A DNA stretch of 64,000 bases from Anastatus disparis (GCA_017163975.1 JAFFSR010000021.1:1292501-1356500); one strand, 5' to 3'. Counted from the stretch's first letter, positions 52,087 through 60,974 are shown. A program made the numbers and translations. Notes: a model not told the origin generated them from the letters alone.

Positions 52087-52386
52087 ATGGATCTTAGCGA
52101 GATTAATAATATCGCTCAAGGAGGCTTTCTTCCAACTAAAAGGTTGACTGAGCTCGATGAAGGACATAACTACATGGTGTTTGCGCTCAAAAGGGTGACT
52201 ACCAGATATGGATGTAAAACTGTAGCTGTCATCGACAATCAATTTGATATATTCTTGCCTAAGCAAATATCTGATGCTTTAGTGAAGAACGATGATTTAT
52301 TCAATAAGATGTCTGCAGCAGCAAACAAACTTGAACTATTTATAACCTACAAAGGTGATTACAAGATTGAGTTTTCTAGTGTTTAA
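52087..52386 (+). CDS. Small OB-fold-like, possibly single-strand DNA-binding protein
   Basis: 99 aa. The alternation of short strands (YMVFALKRVTTRYGCKTVAVIDNQFDIFLPKQ) matches the compact beta-barrel proteins encoded beside PolB in many insect Polintons. By position and strand pattern an ssDNA-binding role in replication is plausible, but I see no diagnostic motif. It lies 100 bp after PolB in the same direction. The preceding intergenic stretch (51990-52086) ends in an AG directly before the ATG, so it may be a spliced leader. Confidence 0.55.
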   Translation: MDLSEINNIAQGGFLPTKRLTELDEGHNYMVFALKRVTTRYGCKTVAVIDNQFDIFLPKQISDALVKNDDLFNKMSAAANKLELFITYKGDYKIEFSSV

Positions 52387-52664
52387 GTGATAAGTGTAAA
52401 TAAGTGTGTTAAAATTTAATAGTATTAGTGCATATATGTTATGATAAATATAGAAAACTTTAGCCGACTAGCTAAAATCGAGTATATTCTAGTCAACAAA
52501 GCATGTAAAATAAGTTTTTTAAATAAATACTCTTTGATTTGTCACTCAATTTGTGTGTTCACATTTATTTGATAATCCTTTACAAAAAAAAACATTCTTT
52601 ATCATACTTGAAAAAATACAATTTTCTTTTTAAACTTTTTTTTTATATTTAATACAAAATTTCA
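52387..52664. other. Convergent 3' flanks, no gene
   Basis: An AT-rich stretch between the OB-like gene and the integrase 3' end. An AATAAATA polyadenylation-like signal for the + strand gene lies near 52521. Confidence 0.5.
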
Positions 52665-53576
52665 TTAAATATCTGTTTTATTAATCCAACTATTATGAGA
52701 ACTGTCAAAACCTAGCCATTTGACAAATACTTGATTTCCACGTCTTTTGACAACTTTTTCTACGAGATAAATGTCTGGATACTTGGCCTTCTGCAGTTCC
52801 TCTGCATAGAAACCACCGGAGATGAGTTGATCTTGATTATCCTTCAAATGATACGTCGTTGGATCAGTAGCTGCTACCCGTACAACTGTAAATATTTCCA
52901 TCGACCAGTTTGGAGTATATCTTTTCTCAAAGACGTGCTTCGCATTGCTAACACGGACTTTGTCACCGACTTTAAACTTTGTCTTTTTCTTCATGGTTCT
53001 GCGTTTATGAGCAAATTTTAACAAAACTTGGACTTCATTAACAGATGTTACATCTTTAGGCTTCATTCCGATGGTACGATGTTTATGTTCATTATAATCT
53101 GCTATTAATTCAGGTAAGATATCCAACCATTTGTAATTACCACGTAAGCTGAACTTTTTCCACATAAGATTTTTCAAAGTGCGATTGAAACGTTCGCAGA
53201 TCGATGCCTTCAAACTGCTATATGTTGAGTATAGATTAATCTTGTACTTGCGCATCAGTCTTTGAAAACCTGAATTATAGAATCCCTTGCCTCTATCGGT
53301 GTGAAGATTCTTAGGCACTCTACCTTTTGATAATATAGATTTCATTGCTGCAGAGACTTCTACGCCAGTTTTATTTTTAACTGGAACTGCCCACGCGTAT
53401 TTGGAAAAAATATCTATAACTGTAAGCATGTATTTGTAGCCTTTGTTTTCTCGAGAATAAGGTTGCATCTCTACCAGATCAGCTTGCCGTGTCTCGTCCA
53501 AACCTCGCACATCAAACTTTCGGCGAGGATAATTACGACGTGCTGGCTTGTGAAGCTCTTCTACAAGTTGTTCCAT
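52665..53576 (-). CDS. INT: Polinton integrase with chromodomain (intact)
   Basis: 303 aa, intact. rve core: Asp in RQADLVEMQ (about 33), Asp in LHTDRGKGFYN (about 94) and Glu in ICERFNRTLK (about 128). Then comes a basic KFKVGDKVRVS SH3-like segment and a chromodomain-like C-terminus (VEKVVKRRGNQVFVKWLGFD). The N-terminal zinc-binding region is shorter than in many relatives because the frame starts at MEQLVEEL, so an upstream exon or alternative start is possible. It overlaps the next gene's stop by 16 bases. Function: integration with 6-bp staggered cuts. Confidence 0.92.
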   Translation of the reverse strand: MEQLVEELHKPARRNYPRRKFDVRGLDETRQADLVEMQPYSRENKGYKYMLTVIDIFSKYAWAVPVKNKTGVEVSAAMKSILSKGRVPKNLHTDRGKGFYNSGFQRLMRKYKINLYSTYSSLKASICERFNRTLKNLMWKKFSLRGNYKWLDILPELIADYNEHKHRTIGMKPKDVTSVNEVQVLLKFAHKRRTMKKKTKFKVGDKVRVSNAKHVFEKRYTPNWSMEIFTVVRVAATDPTTYHLKDNQDQLISGGFYAEELQKAKYPDIYLVEKVVKRRGNQVFVKWLGFDSSHNSWINKTDI

Positions 53577-53947
53577 CGATGGTTATCGATTGACTGTTTT
53601 GCACAAACAGAGATAATGCCTCCTTTCATAGTCTCAAGCTCCAACTGGCTTTGTATGAATTTCTTATCTAGCTCATCTCTATGCACCTCTACAATTTTAT
53701 CTAGGTTATTGAGATCACTTCTCAAACTAGATATTGAATCTAATAATTTTTGAACTTCCAAACGTACGATACGCTGTAAAGTATCTAAATTTACAGCTTC
53801 ATTGAGTTGATTAGGTGATGCGAGATTACAAAGCCTCTTATTTTCCATATCGTATTGTTCATCTTTTGTGAGTTTATAGCCAATACCCGGAGGTCCTCGA
53901 CTACCCTCATTTCGTTTGAGATTACGTCCAAATACATCGACGCTCAT
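53561..53947 (-). CDS. Coiled-coil protein with GPPG motif, fibre-like
   Basis: 128 aa. The N-terminal third contains RGPPGIGYKLT, a collagen-like turn, then YDMENKRLCNLASP, which resembles the repeated strand-turn segments of trimeric fibre shafts. The rest is a long helix with heptad-like spacing (LDTLQRIVRLEVQKLLDSI and on). A trimeric spike or fibre attached to the penton is a reasonable inference. I cannot name a family with certainty. It is transcribed just before integrase. Confidence 0.5.
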   Translation of the reverse strand: MSVDVFGRNLKRNEGSRGPPGIGYKLTKDEQYDMENKRLCNLASPNQLNEAVNLDTLQRIVRLEVQKLLDSISSLRSDLNNLDKIVEVHRDELDKKFIQSQLELETMKGGIISVCAKQSIDNHRWNNL

Positions 53948-53978
53948 TTTGATAATGCATGGTATAGGTGTCTACACC

Positions 53979-54925
53979 TCAATTTATATAGCCTCCTTCA
54001 CGTAACTCTTCTATAATTGAATGTATCTCATTTGTATGGCTAGGGTTTCCAGCTTCTCTTTCAGCAATGAGTAATCGAAGTCTATCAACGAGTTCGTTTG
54101 GATCATCCCAGTATATGTAATCCATTCTCGTATCTCTTCTTGCAATTTTATAACGAGGTAACGATCCTCCTCTTTTTTTCAATGAAAACAAAGGACTAAT
54201 GATACTGTCGAATTTCTTACTTTTGTGCGTACGAATAGACTCATCACTTTTGTAGCGTCGTTTGTGAGCATTAGTAGTTTCAAGAATCTTCTTGTAATTT
54301 TGCATATCATTGGTGTTTATCTGACCTCTATCAGTATTTTTCGTAATTAACAATTCTAACAATCCTTTAGTTTTTGGATATTTTTGATCTTTTATACGAA
54401 TGTTTTTATCTTCGAAAAATTAAGGTGAGTCACCAATTAAGTAATTATTACCTTCTTTGCGTACTCCATAAACTTTATCCAATTGTTTTGATTGATCCTC
54501 ATTGAGCATATGAATGTATTTATTATCAAGTAATAAATCATCTTCTTTTTTTCTAATTCCTGCTCACTTGTAGCTGATTCAAATTCCGAATCAATTTGTC
54601 GAATAGTATCGTTCAATGACGTATCTATAGCATCATCATCTATTGATGAAGAGGAAGGAGAAGAAGGCTGCAAGAAGGAGGAATAAGTATCATTGTTTTT
54701 TATGACTTTTTTTTTATTTTTTGCTATGTCACGTATAAAATCATTATTTTTCTTAGTAGTAGCAACGAGTTTCTGAAGAGGATCAACGATAGGTTTGAAT
54801 GTCTCGCCAAATGCTCTTTCAATATTCTCTTTTCCAAACTTCAGTAAGTTATATTTTCGTTTAACTGCATTGCGTGCTTGCACAAGGTGATGTAGAACAT
54901 CTTTCTTTCGTCGAATGTCAGCCAT
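53979..54925 (-). pseudogene. Large conserved Polinton protein, broken into two frames
   Basis: The N-terminal piece (54437-54925) begins MADIRRKKDVLHHLVQARNA with a helix and an ETFKPIVDPLQKLV segment. The C-terminal piece (53979-54362) has NYKKILETTNAHKRRY, a GGSLPRYKIARR stretch and YWDDPNELVDRLRLLIAE...IHSIIEELREGGY, a signature widespread in insect Polintons. A frameshift near 54540 and an in-frame TAA near 54420 separate them. The function is unknown; it is probably a virion or assembly protein because it lies between the fibre-like gene and the ATPase. Confidence 0.65.
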
Positions 54926-54966
54926 GTTGACGCTTCAGCGTACAATGATGAATTGTTTTCTTAGGA

Positions 54967-55671
54967 CTATGTGCGCGCTATATTTATAGCGAAACAATCA
55001 AAGCCTTTTCTATATCTACCAAAATTGATCGAACTATCTTTGTCGATCATCAAAAATCCATATTTATCGTCAGTCCAACACTTGGAGCACAATTCTTTGA
55101 ATTGCGCGTAAGTCATGTCAGAATTGATGTGATCGTCGTATAAGTGTCTCAAATTGACGTCATCTTGCCGGAAAATCACCAACAAATTGACATTGTCTCT
55201 GACTAGATGTTTTGGAATGCGAGCATACGATTGACAGAGATAGAAACAATCAACATCTTTGTGCCTGCCCATACAGAAGTAAGCTCTGATGTTATCTTGT
55301 TTTTCGCAGGCTACATCATCGAAAATCATAACTGAATTCGGAAGCGCATTATCAGGGGCTAAAACAGATTCATGTTCACTAAAGGGAAAGTATTGTACAT
55401 CTTCTAAAGGCTCTAGAAGGTCTTTCAAAAACTTGTACTTTGGTTGACTCAAAGACTCGGAGTATACATGAACGTTTTCAAACCTGAGACCGTTGGGGTG
55501 TGTTATTAGTGCTAAAAGACTATTGGTTTTACCACAATTCGATGGACCACAAAATATGGCTCAAATGCTGTTTGGAAGTAAGTCCCCATGCCTCTTTAAT
55601 TTCTTTTCATGCTCCACGATAGTGTCGAAATTTCCTATCGGCAGCTTAACAGATTGTTCTTTGAAATTCAT
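54967..55671 (-). pseudogene. ATPase: FtsK/HerA-type packaging ATPase (one internal TGA)
   Basis: The start Met is at 55669-55671. Walker A is GPSNCGKT (about residue 42) and Walker B is SVMIFDDVACE (near residue 111), followed by an FYLCQSYARIPKH sensor region. A TGA at 55561-55563, six codons before Walker A, stands where Arg would be a natural residue (CGA to TGA). Without it the frame is continuous to the stop at 54967. It drives DNA packaging. It is divergent from the PLA2-pVI gene. Confidence 0.85.
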
Positions 55672-55784
55672 TATGACAGCACGTCTGACGTACGAATGCT
55701 TGGCCAGCTATAAATACAGGGCTTTTATACCCAATGCCTCAGTCTTCATTTAGTCTTCGAAGTGTGATGATCGTATATAGATAA

Positions 55785-56587
55785 CGACGACGTGGTCGCG
55801 GTTTTGTCAACAAGCTTCTTAATAGTCTTCCAATCGAACTTCATATACCTGGCTACCAATACTGTGGACCTGGTACAAGATTAGCCAAACGTTTAGCTAG
55901 AGGTGATCCAGGAATTAATTCTCTCGATAGAGCTTGTAAAGAGCACGACATTGCTTATTCAAAGAATCGTGAAAACGTAGAAGCCAGAAACGCTTCGATA
56001 GAATTTTAGCTGAAAAAGCTAATCAAAGAATTTCATCAAAAGACGCTAGCTTTGGAGAAAAAGCAGCTGCATTTGCAATTAAAAACATTATGAAAGTAAA
56101 GTCTGAATTCGGAATGGGTATGAAGAAGAAGGGTAAGAGGAGGAGGATGAAGCCTTCTACTACTACTTTCAATACAATAGTAAAGGCTGCATCAAAATCA
56201 ATTGTTCCTACAAAATGTGCTCGAAAAGCCATTTTGTCGGCTCTAAAAGGTGCACGTAATGCTGTTAAAAAAGCAGGTGATAAAAAGAATGTAAAAATTC
56301 CACGTACTTTACCAGTTCCAAAGAAAGTAGGAGGTTTCTTACCATTCCTCATACCAATCTTTGCAGGTTTAAGTGCTGTCGGTGGTATAGCTGGAGGTGC
56401 CGCTGGAATCGCTAAAGCGGTAAACGATTCCAAAGCTGCTAAACAACAATTAGAAGAAAATAAGAAACATAATATAAAGATGGAAGAAATAGCTCTTGGT
56501 AAAGGTCTTTACTTGAAACCATATAAGACTGGTCTTGGTCTTCGTATGAAACCAAAGAATTCTTTAAAAAAAAAAAAAGATCCTTAG
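55785..56587 (+). pseudogene. Phospholipase A2-like/pVI-like minor virion protein (frameshifted)
   Basis: The first part (55785-56009) has the PLA2 calcium-loop motif YCGPGT and the catalytic motif DRACKEHDIAYS (His-Asp), as in parvovirus VP1-type PLA2 domains. After a frameshift near 55994 the frame continues with GEKAAAFAI, a basic region (KKKGKRRRMK), Ala/Lys helices and a hydrophobic Gly-rich segment (FLPFLIPIFAGLSAVGGIAGGAAG), ending in a Lys-run. The domain pair would help the particle escape from endosomes. A start Met is not visible in frame, since a TAA precedes it. The gene ends in an A-run, after which the protease frame opens. Confidence 0.78.
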
Positions 56588-56957
56588 AGTAATATTACCT
56601 CAAAGAGTACTCACCGATGCTGATCTCATCAAGTATGCAAAAATTCTAAAAATCTCAAATTTTTGAGGAGTATTCATGAGGAATGCTATGCCTATTAGCG
56701 GACCACGCTATAGAGAATCAGCTATTGTTAATCTCGATGATGCGGATGGACCTGGAACGCACTGGGTAGCATATCGCAAACGAGGAAACGATGTTGTGTA
56801 TTTCGATAGCTTCGGTGATCTTCAACCTCCTTTGGATTTGATAACTTATTTGGGAGTGGACAACATCAAGTATAATCCTGATAGATATCAAGACTTTGAT
56901 ACTTTTAACTGCGGTCATCTTTGTCTAAGATTTTTGAGCAACACTCTTGATATATAA
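56588..56957 (+). pseudogene. PRO: Adenain-type cysteine protease (one internal TGA)
   Basis: Catalytic landmarks: GTHWVAY (His), YFDSFG (Asp) and FNCGHLCLRF (Cys). It is shorter than adenain, as usual in Polintons. The conserved N-terminal stretch (LTDADLIKYAKIL) is read from 56588 without its own Met. A TGA at 56664-56666 sits just before GVFMRNAMP where Arg is expected. The next Met is at 56676. It adjoins the PLA2-pVI gene in a different phase across an A-run, so an ancestral fusion is possible. Confidence 0.83.
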
Positions 56958-57000
56958 AGAAAAGAGTGATAAGTATTTGTTCATTATAGCTTCAACAATC

Positions 57001-57687
57001 ATGGCAGATTCATTGACTTTGAGTCTTTCAGGCACATCATCTGTACTGGAAGAACAGTATTTTCCACCGATTGAACTCTCACCTGACAACAATTACGTTC
57101 TCGGATTAGTTGCTTTCATGACATTCAATTTTATACCTAATATCGACAAGGCTAGTATTCTATTCCACGTTGGACAGGAAGAAATTGTTTTACCGACTGG
57201 TAGTTATGAGATCGAAGATATAGAGAACTATCTCAGTGAAACATTGACGACAAAAAGTATATCAATCAGTATTAAACCAAACAATAATACACTTCGTAGT
57301 GAAATAAAGTGTAATCATCCGATTGATTTTCGACCAGAACGTTCAATAGGACCTTTATTAGGCTTCGCAAAACGTGTACTTCCTGCTGACGTCACGAATC
57401 ATTCAGACTTACCTGTAGCTATTCTGAAGGTCAACGCTCTTCGAGTCGAATGTAATATCGTCTCTGGTGCCTATATAAACGGTCGACAAGTGCACACGTT
57501 ACATGAATTCTTTCCTGCAGTCCCACCAGGATATAAGATCATTGAAGTTCCATCACAGGTCATTTACCTTCCAGTCATCGTCAAGAGCATAGATCATTTA
57601 CAAGTGCGCATAGCCGATCAAGACGTGAATCTAATAAACTTTCGTGGAGAAACTATTACAGTTAGATTACATATTAAATCAGTATAA
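57001..57687 (+). CDS. Penton-like minor capsid protein
   Basis: 228 aa, intact. The N-terminal strand (MADSLTLSLSGTSS) and the LGLVAFMTFNFIPNI block are typical of the insect Polinton minor capsid family. The C-terminus (VKSIDHLQVRIADQDVNLINFRGETITVRLHI) is beta-rich. The Met at 57001 is chosen over the upstream in-phase Met at 56947 because the latter lies inside the protease tail. It lies between protease and MCP, as expected for the penton, and would form the vertex pentamers. Confidence 0.8.
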   Translation: MADSLTLSLSGTSSVLEEQYFPPIELSPDNNYVLGLVAFMTFNFIPNIDKASILFHVGQEEIVLPTGSYEIEDIENYLSETLTTKSISISIKPNNNTLRSEIKCNHPIDFRPERSIGPLLGFAKRVLPADVTNHSDLPVAILKVNALRVECNIVSGAYINGRQVHTLHEFFPAVPPGYKIIEVPSQVIYLPVIVKSIDHLQVRIADQDVNLINFRGETITVRLHIKSV

Positions 57688-57726
57688 AAAATGGGCGTGG
57701 TTTATGGCCATAAAAATAACAAAGGG

Positions 57727-57760
57727 TATATAAGTAAATCAAGATGGCATTCGAACATCA
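57727..57760 (+). promoter_or_regulatory. MCP promoter: TATA and initiator
   Basis: TATATAAG at 57727-57734 is followed about 30 bases later by the initiator-like ATCAGTCG. A 60-codon frame that starts at 57744 would begin upstream of that start site. It is therefore doubtful, although its end (WWKITCLIFCCFQKN) meets the MCP start across an A7 run and could be an N-terminal extension if the run length varies. Confidence 0.5.
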
Positions 57761-57882
57761 GTCGTCATCGACAAGTCAAAGTATTAACACGGCAGAACAT
57801 TCAGTTTTTGAAAAGCCAAGACTTAAAAATAAGAGCTCCTGGTGGAAAATCACGTGCTTAATTTTTTGCTGTTTTCAAAAAA

Positions 57883-59112
57883 ATGGAGGAAATTCTAAAC
57901 ATAAGGACAGGAGTAAGATTGGATGAGTCAATAGCTCACTGTGAGGTGCACGCGTACCAGCCTTACACATCGTCAAATTTCAATAATAGCGATGAAATTC
58001 GGATATCAATTCAACATCAAGATTTAAATCTTTTGCCTTCGCGGAGTTCTCTACACATAGTGGAAAAATTAACTCAACAAGATGGCACTGCTTTAGCAAG
58101 AACTAACTTAGTTAATAACGGCATCTGTCATCTATTCGAGGAAGTTCGCTATGAAATTAATGCTATAGAGATCGATCGCTGTAAGAATGTAGGATTGACT
58201 ACCGTTATGAAGGGTTGGGTATCACTCAATCCTAGTCAGAGTTTGATTATAGAAAATGCTGGTTGGATTGATATAACGGAAACTCGGAAGATCATTAATA
58301 ACAATGGCTATTTTGATATTTTCATACCTCTCAGTATGATTTTAGGCTTCGCCGAAGATTATAGCAAAATCATAGTCAATGTTAAACATGAACTTATCCT
58401 CACGAGATCCAGGAACGATATTAACGCAGTAATACAAACACCGAATGCTACTAATGCATACGAAGATTTCAAAATTGATCTTCTAAGGATCGAGTGGCTT
58501 ATGCCTCACATACAGTTATCCAATGAATGTAAAATTCGCATGCTTCGACAAATCGAGAAAAATAAACCTATCTCAATGAGTTTTCGTTCCTGGGAATTAT
58601 ACGAATATCCATTATTACCGGCATCAACGAGACATGTATGGACAGTCAAAACATCTAATCAGCTGGAGAAGCCTCGTTTTATCATTCTTGGTTTCCAGAC
58701 AAATCGAAAAGGACAAAAAACTGCTAACGCTAGTCAGTTTGATCATTGCAATTTGAGCAATGTAAAACTATCTCTCAATTCTCAATACTATCCTTACGGA
58801 AATATGAATCTTGATACTGTCAATAATCAGTATGCAATATTATACGATATGTACGCAAATTTCCAAAATGCATACTATGGGAAGGAGTCCGAGCCAATGC
58901 TGAAAAAATCAGATTATATTAATCACATGTCACTGATAGTCATCGATTGTTCAAAACAAAATGATTCTCTAAAGAGTGCTCCAGTTGATGTTTGTCTTGA
59001 ATTCGAGACCAAACAAAACTTTCCAGTTGGAACTTCAGCTTACTGTCTAATCTTACATGATAGAATCATAGAATACAACGCCATAAGCGGTAATGTTAGA
59101 AAATTAGTCTAA
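57883..59112 (+). CDS. MCP: Major capsid protein, double jelly-roll (intact)
   Basis: 409 aa, intact, with strong resemblance in order to other insect Polinton MCPs: DESIAHCEVHAYQPYTSS and RISIQHQDLNLLPSRSSLH near the N-terminus, FEEVRYEINAIEIDR, and WTVKTSNQLEKPRFIILGF in the second half. It forms the hexon-like capsomers. It is only distantly like the MCP of Polinton 1, so the two elements belong to different Polinton lineages. The first Met at 57883 follows an A7 run. Confidence 0.92.
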   Translation: MEEILNIRTGVRLDESIAHCEVHAYQPYTSSNFNNSDEIRISIQHQDLNLLPSRSSLHIVEKLTQQDGTALARTNLVNNGICHLFEEVRYEINAIEIDRCKNVGLTTVMKGWVSLNPSQSLIIENAGWIDITETRKIINNNGYFDIFIPLSMILGFAEDYSKIIVNVKHELILTRSRNDINAVIQTPNATNAYEDFKIDLLRIEWLMPHIQLSNECKIRMLRQIEKNKPISMSFRSWELYEYPLLPASTRHVWTVKTSNQLEKPRFIILGFQTNRKGQKTANASQFDHCNLSNVKLSLNSQYYPYGNMNLDTVNNQYAILYDMYANFQNAYYGKESEPMLKKSDYINHMSLIVIDCSKQNDSLKSAPVDVCLEFETKQNFPVGTSAYCLILHDRIIEYNAISGNVRKLV

Positions 59113-59220
59113 AGGAGTGGGGATAGTCTACAAAGGAGAGGGGATCGTCTGCAAAGGAGTGGGGATAGTCTGCAAAGAAGTGGGGATAGTCTGCAAAGGA
59201 GTGGGGATAGTAGGATATAA
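59113..59220. repeat. 20-bp tandem repeat after MCP
   Basis: About five copies of AGGAGTGGGGATAGTCTGCA with few changes. It lies between the MCP stop and the next gene. Confidence 0.85.
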
Positions 59221-59258
59221 GAAAGCGAGCGCGAGCTGGGATCTCATTCTTTAAGAAG

Positions 59259-59792
59259 ATGGAATACGCAGTGGACTTACAAGGTTTTAAAAAGCCAGGT
59301 AAAGAATTTGTTTTAAAAGAGTTGGCTGCTGTTCCTCTCGTTGAATCGGCTGAACCTACAGTACAACTTTTCAAACCACCTTTTCCATAGAAAAAGTTAA
59401 CTACGAAATACAAGCGTGAAAATCTCTGGCTCGAGCTTTGCTATCATGGACTAGCTTGGAATTCTGGAGATCATGAGTATACTGAAATGGAAAAAATTCT
59501 TCGACAAACTCTGCAGAACGCTACACAAGTTTTTGTGATTGGTCAAGTAAAAAAAGAGTGGTTGGAGAAATTTGATTTTAAAGTTGTGGATATTAGTGAA
59601 CTGGGTATTCCAAATTTCGATCAACGGCTAACTAAAACAGACTCTTGTTCACATCATAATTGCATGTATAAAAATACGTGTGCTGTTAACAACGTTAAAT
59701 CAATACAGAAGTTGTATTTCAGTGATTTCAGTGATTGGGTTATGGACTGGGAAGACACTCGTTTAAATAAAGATAGTGAATTAGTATTGTGA
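59259..59792 (+). pseudogene. D-x-Q-G family protein, copy with internal stop
   Basis: Begins MEYAVDLQGF and carries VLKELAAVPL, KPPFP, YHGLAWNSGDHEYT, FVIGQVKKEWL, and the C-terminal Cys/His cluster CSHHNCMYKNTCAVNNV. A TAG at 59388-59390 after KPPFP interrupts an otherwise open frame of 177 codons. It is a tandem paralogue of the next gene. Confidence 0.65.
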
Positions 59793-59809
59793 AAAAGTTA
59801 TTAATCAGC

Positions 59810-60280
59810 ATGGAGTACTTGGTGGATATGCAAGGTTTCAAACAGTCTGGTGATGACTATATTCTTAAAGAATTGGCTATAATGCCGCTCAACGATGATA
59901 CCGAGCCTCTGATACTCCTTTTCAACAAGCCATATTCCTGGCGTAGACTTTCGGATGAGTACAAAGGACAAAATACGTGGTTAAAGTATTACTACCATGG
60001 TTTGTCATGGAACTCTGGTAACATTCCCTATACTGACGTAGGCAATATTCTTAGAGAAGCCTTACATGATGCGACCAAAATTTTTGTCGTGGGTAGTATA
60101 AGAAAAAAATGGCTAGAACGCTTCAAGTTTAAAGTATGCGACGTTACAGAAATGGGTTTTCCACCAACTGATAAAATAAAGCTAGTGACTGTTTGTCCAA
60201 ATCACAATGATACGTACAAAGCTCGTTGTGCTCTGCACAATGTCAGACTTATGAAAAAATACTTTACTAAAAATAAATAA
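59810..60280 (+). CDS. D-x-Q-G family protein, intact tandem copy
   Basis: 156 aa from the Met that gives MEYLVDMQGF; an earlier in-phase Met at 59789 lies outside the conserved start. All family blocks are present (KELAIMPL, NKPYSW, YHGLSWNSG, FVVGSIRKKWL, CPNHNDTYKARCALHNV). This is the best single representative in the window. An exonuclease-like fold is suspected from the D-x-Q start and the His/Cys end, without proof. Confidence 0.68.
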   Translation: MEYLVDMQGFKQSGDDYILKELAIMPLNDDTEPLILLFNKPYSWRRLSDEYKGQNTWLKYYYHGLSWNSGNIPYTDVGNILREALHDATKIFVVGSIRKKWLERFKFKVCDVTEMGFPPTDKIKLVTVCPNHNDTYKARCALHNVRLMKKYFTKNK

Positions 60281-60377
60281 GTTGATTTATGCTATCATAG
60301 GAAGTAAAAAGGAGAGATAATGCTTAATGGTTGCATCTCACAGGTGGAGGGCGATGGTCGGGGCTCTCACCACTTCC

Positions 60378-60385
60378 TATAAAAA
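60378..60385 (+). promoter_or_regulatory. TATA box before the 53-aa MGQ gene
   Basis: TATAAAAA lies 33 bases before the first ATG (60415 or 60418). Confidence 0.55.
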
Positions 60386-60417
60386 GCATACACATCATAA
60401 TTCACATTCATTTCATG

Positions 60418-60579
60418 ATGGGACAGACACTGAGTTACAACACTAAAAATTCTTCAGAGTACACTCTTCTTCTTCCTTCTGATAAAAAGGTGAAAGACGA
60501 GAAAACCACATGGAAAGAGTACTATGAAAAATATAAATTACAAACACCATCTAAAGATATAAAATATAAAAAGCTTTAG
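60418..60579 (+). CDS. 53-aa MGQ protein, putative N-myristoylated
   Basis: A second Met directly after the first gives MGQTLS, an N-myristoylation-type start. It has exactly 53 residues, as in Polinton 1 (11928-12089). It shares a Lys-rich middle, a TTWKEYYEKY motif (STWKQY there) and an aromatic/Lys ending. It sits in the same place, as the last gene before the terminal repeat. This makes it a candidate conserved Polinton gene, usually too small to be annotated. Confidence 0.68.
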   Translation: MGQTLSYNTKNSSEYTLLLPSDKKVKDEKTTWKEYYEKYKLQTPSKDIKYKKL

Positions 60580-60691
60580 ATGCTCGAATATGTAGTAGTA
60601 TAAGATACGTTTAAAGCATGCGATTGGGGGATTCCCCTAAAAACCCTATGTCGTTTGTAGCTCGCTTGAGCTATAGTCTCCCCTGCGTCAA

Positions 60692-60968
60692 TACTACAGT
60701 CAACATCCCGCAGTCGGCCGCCGGCAGCTTGCCTTCTCGCTATGGGGTTCCTGGCTCATCACATTTCTAACCCACATGCGTTTCTAACCCACCTGCATTT
60801 CTAACCCATCCGACTTTCTAACCCATCTGACTTTCTAGACCATCTGACTTTTAACCCACTGGGTGAAAAAGTCACTGGTCCAGAAAGTCAGTGGGCCAGA
60901 AAGTCAGTGGGCTAGAAAGTCAGTGGGCCAGAAAGTCAGTGGGCCAGAAACCCCATAGCTTATCTACT
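60692..60968 (-). repeat. Polinton 2 right terminal inverted repeat (277 bp)
   Basis: Inverted copy of 37033-37357 with about six of the 16-bp units instead of about nine. It ends ...CCCCATAGCTTATCTACT next to AATATA. Confidence 0.9.
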
Positions 60969-60974
60969 AATATA

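Larger units (their letters stand above)
37033..60968. mobile_element. Polinton 2: conventional Maverick/Polinton inserted in pol
   Basis: The ends are AGTAGATAAGCTATGGGG and its inverted complement, again 5'-AG...CT-3' and sharing AGTAG with Polinton 1. The target duplication AATATA is at 37027-37032 and 60969-60974. The retrotransposon pol frame resumes at once after it. Genes: PolB, OB-fold-like protein, rve integrase, ATPase, PLA2-pVI, protease, penton, MCP and accessory genes. Length is 23,936 bp, of which about 11 kb at the left is repeats. Confidence 0.94.

Noticed and set aside
57744..57926. 60-codon ORF before MCP
   Set aside because: It starts about 10 bases after the TATA box, upstream of the expected transcription start; kept only as a note in the promoter entry.
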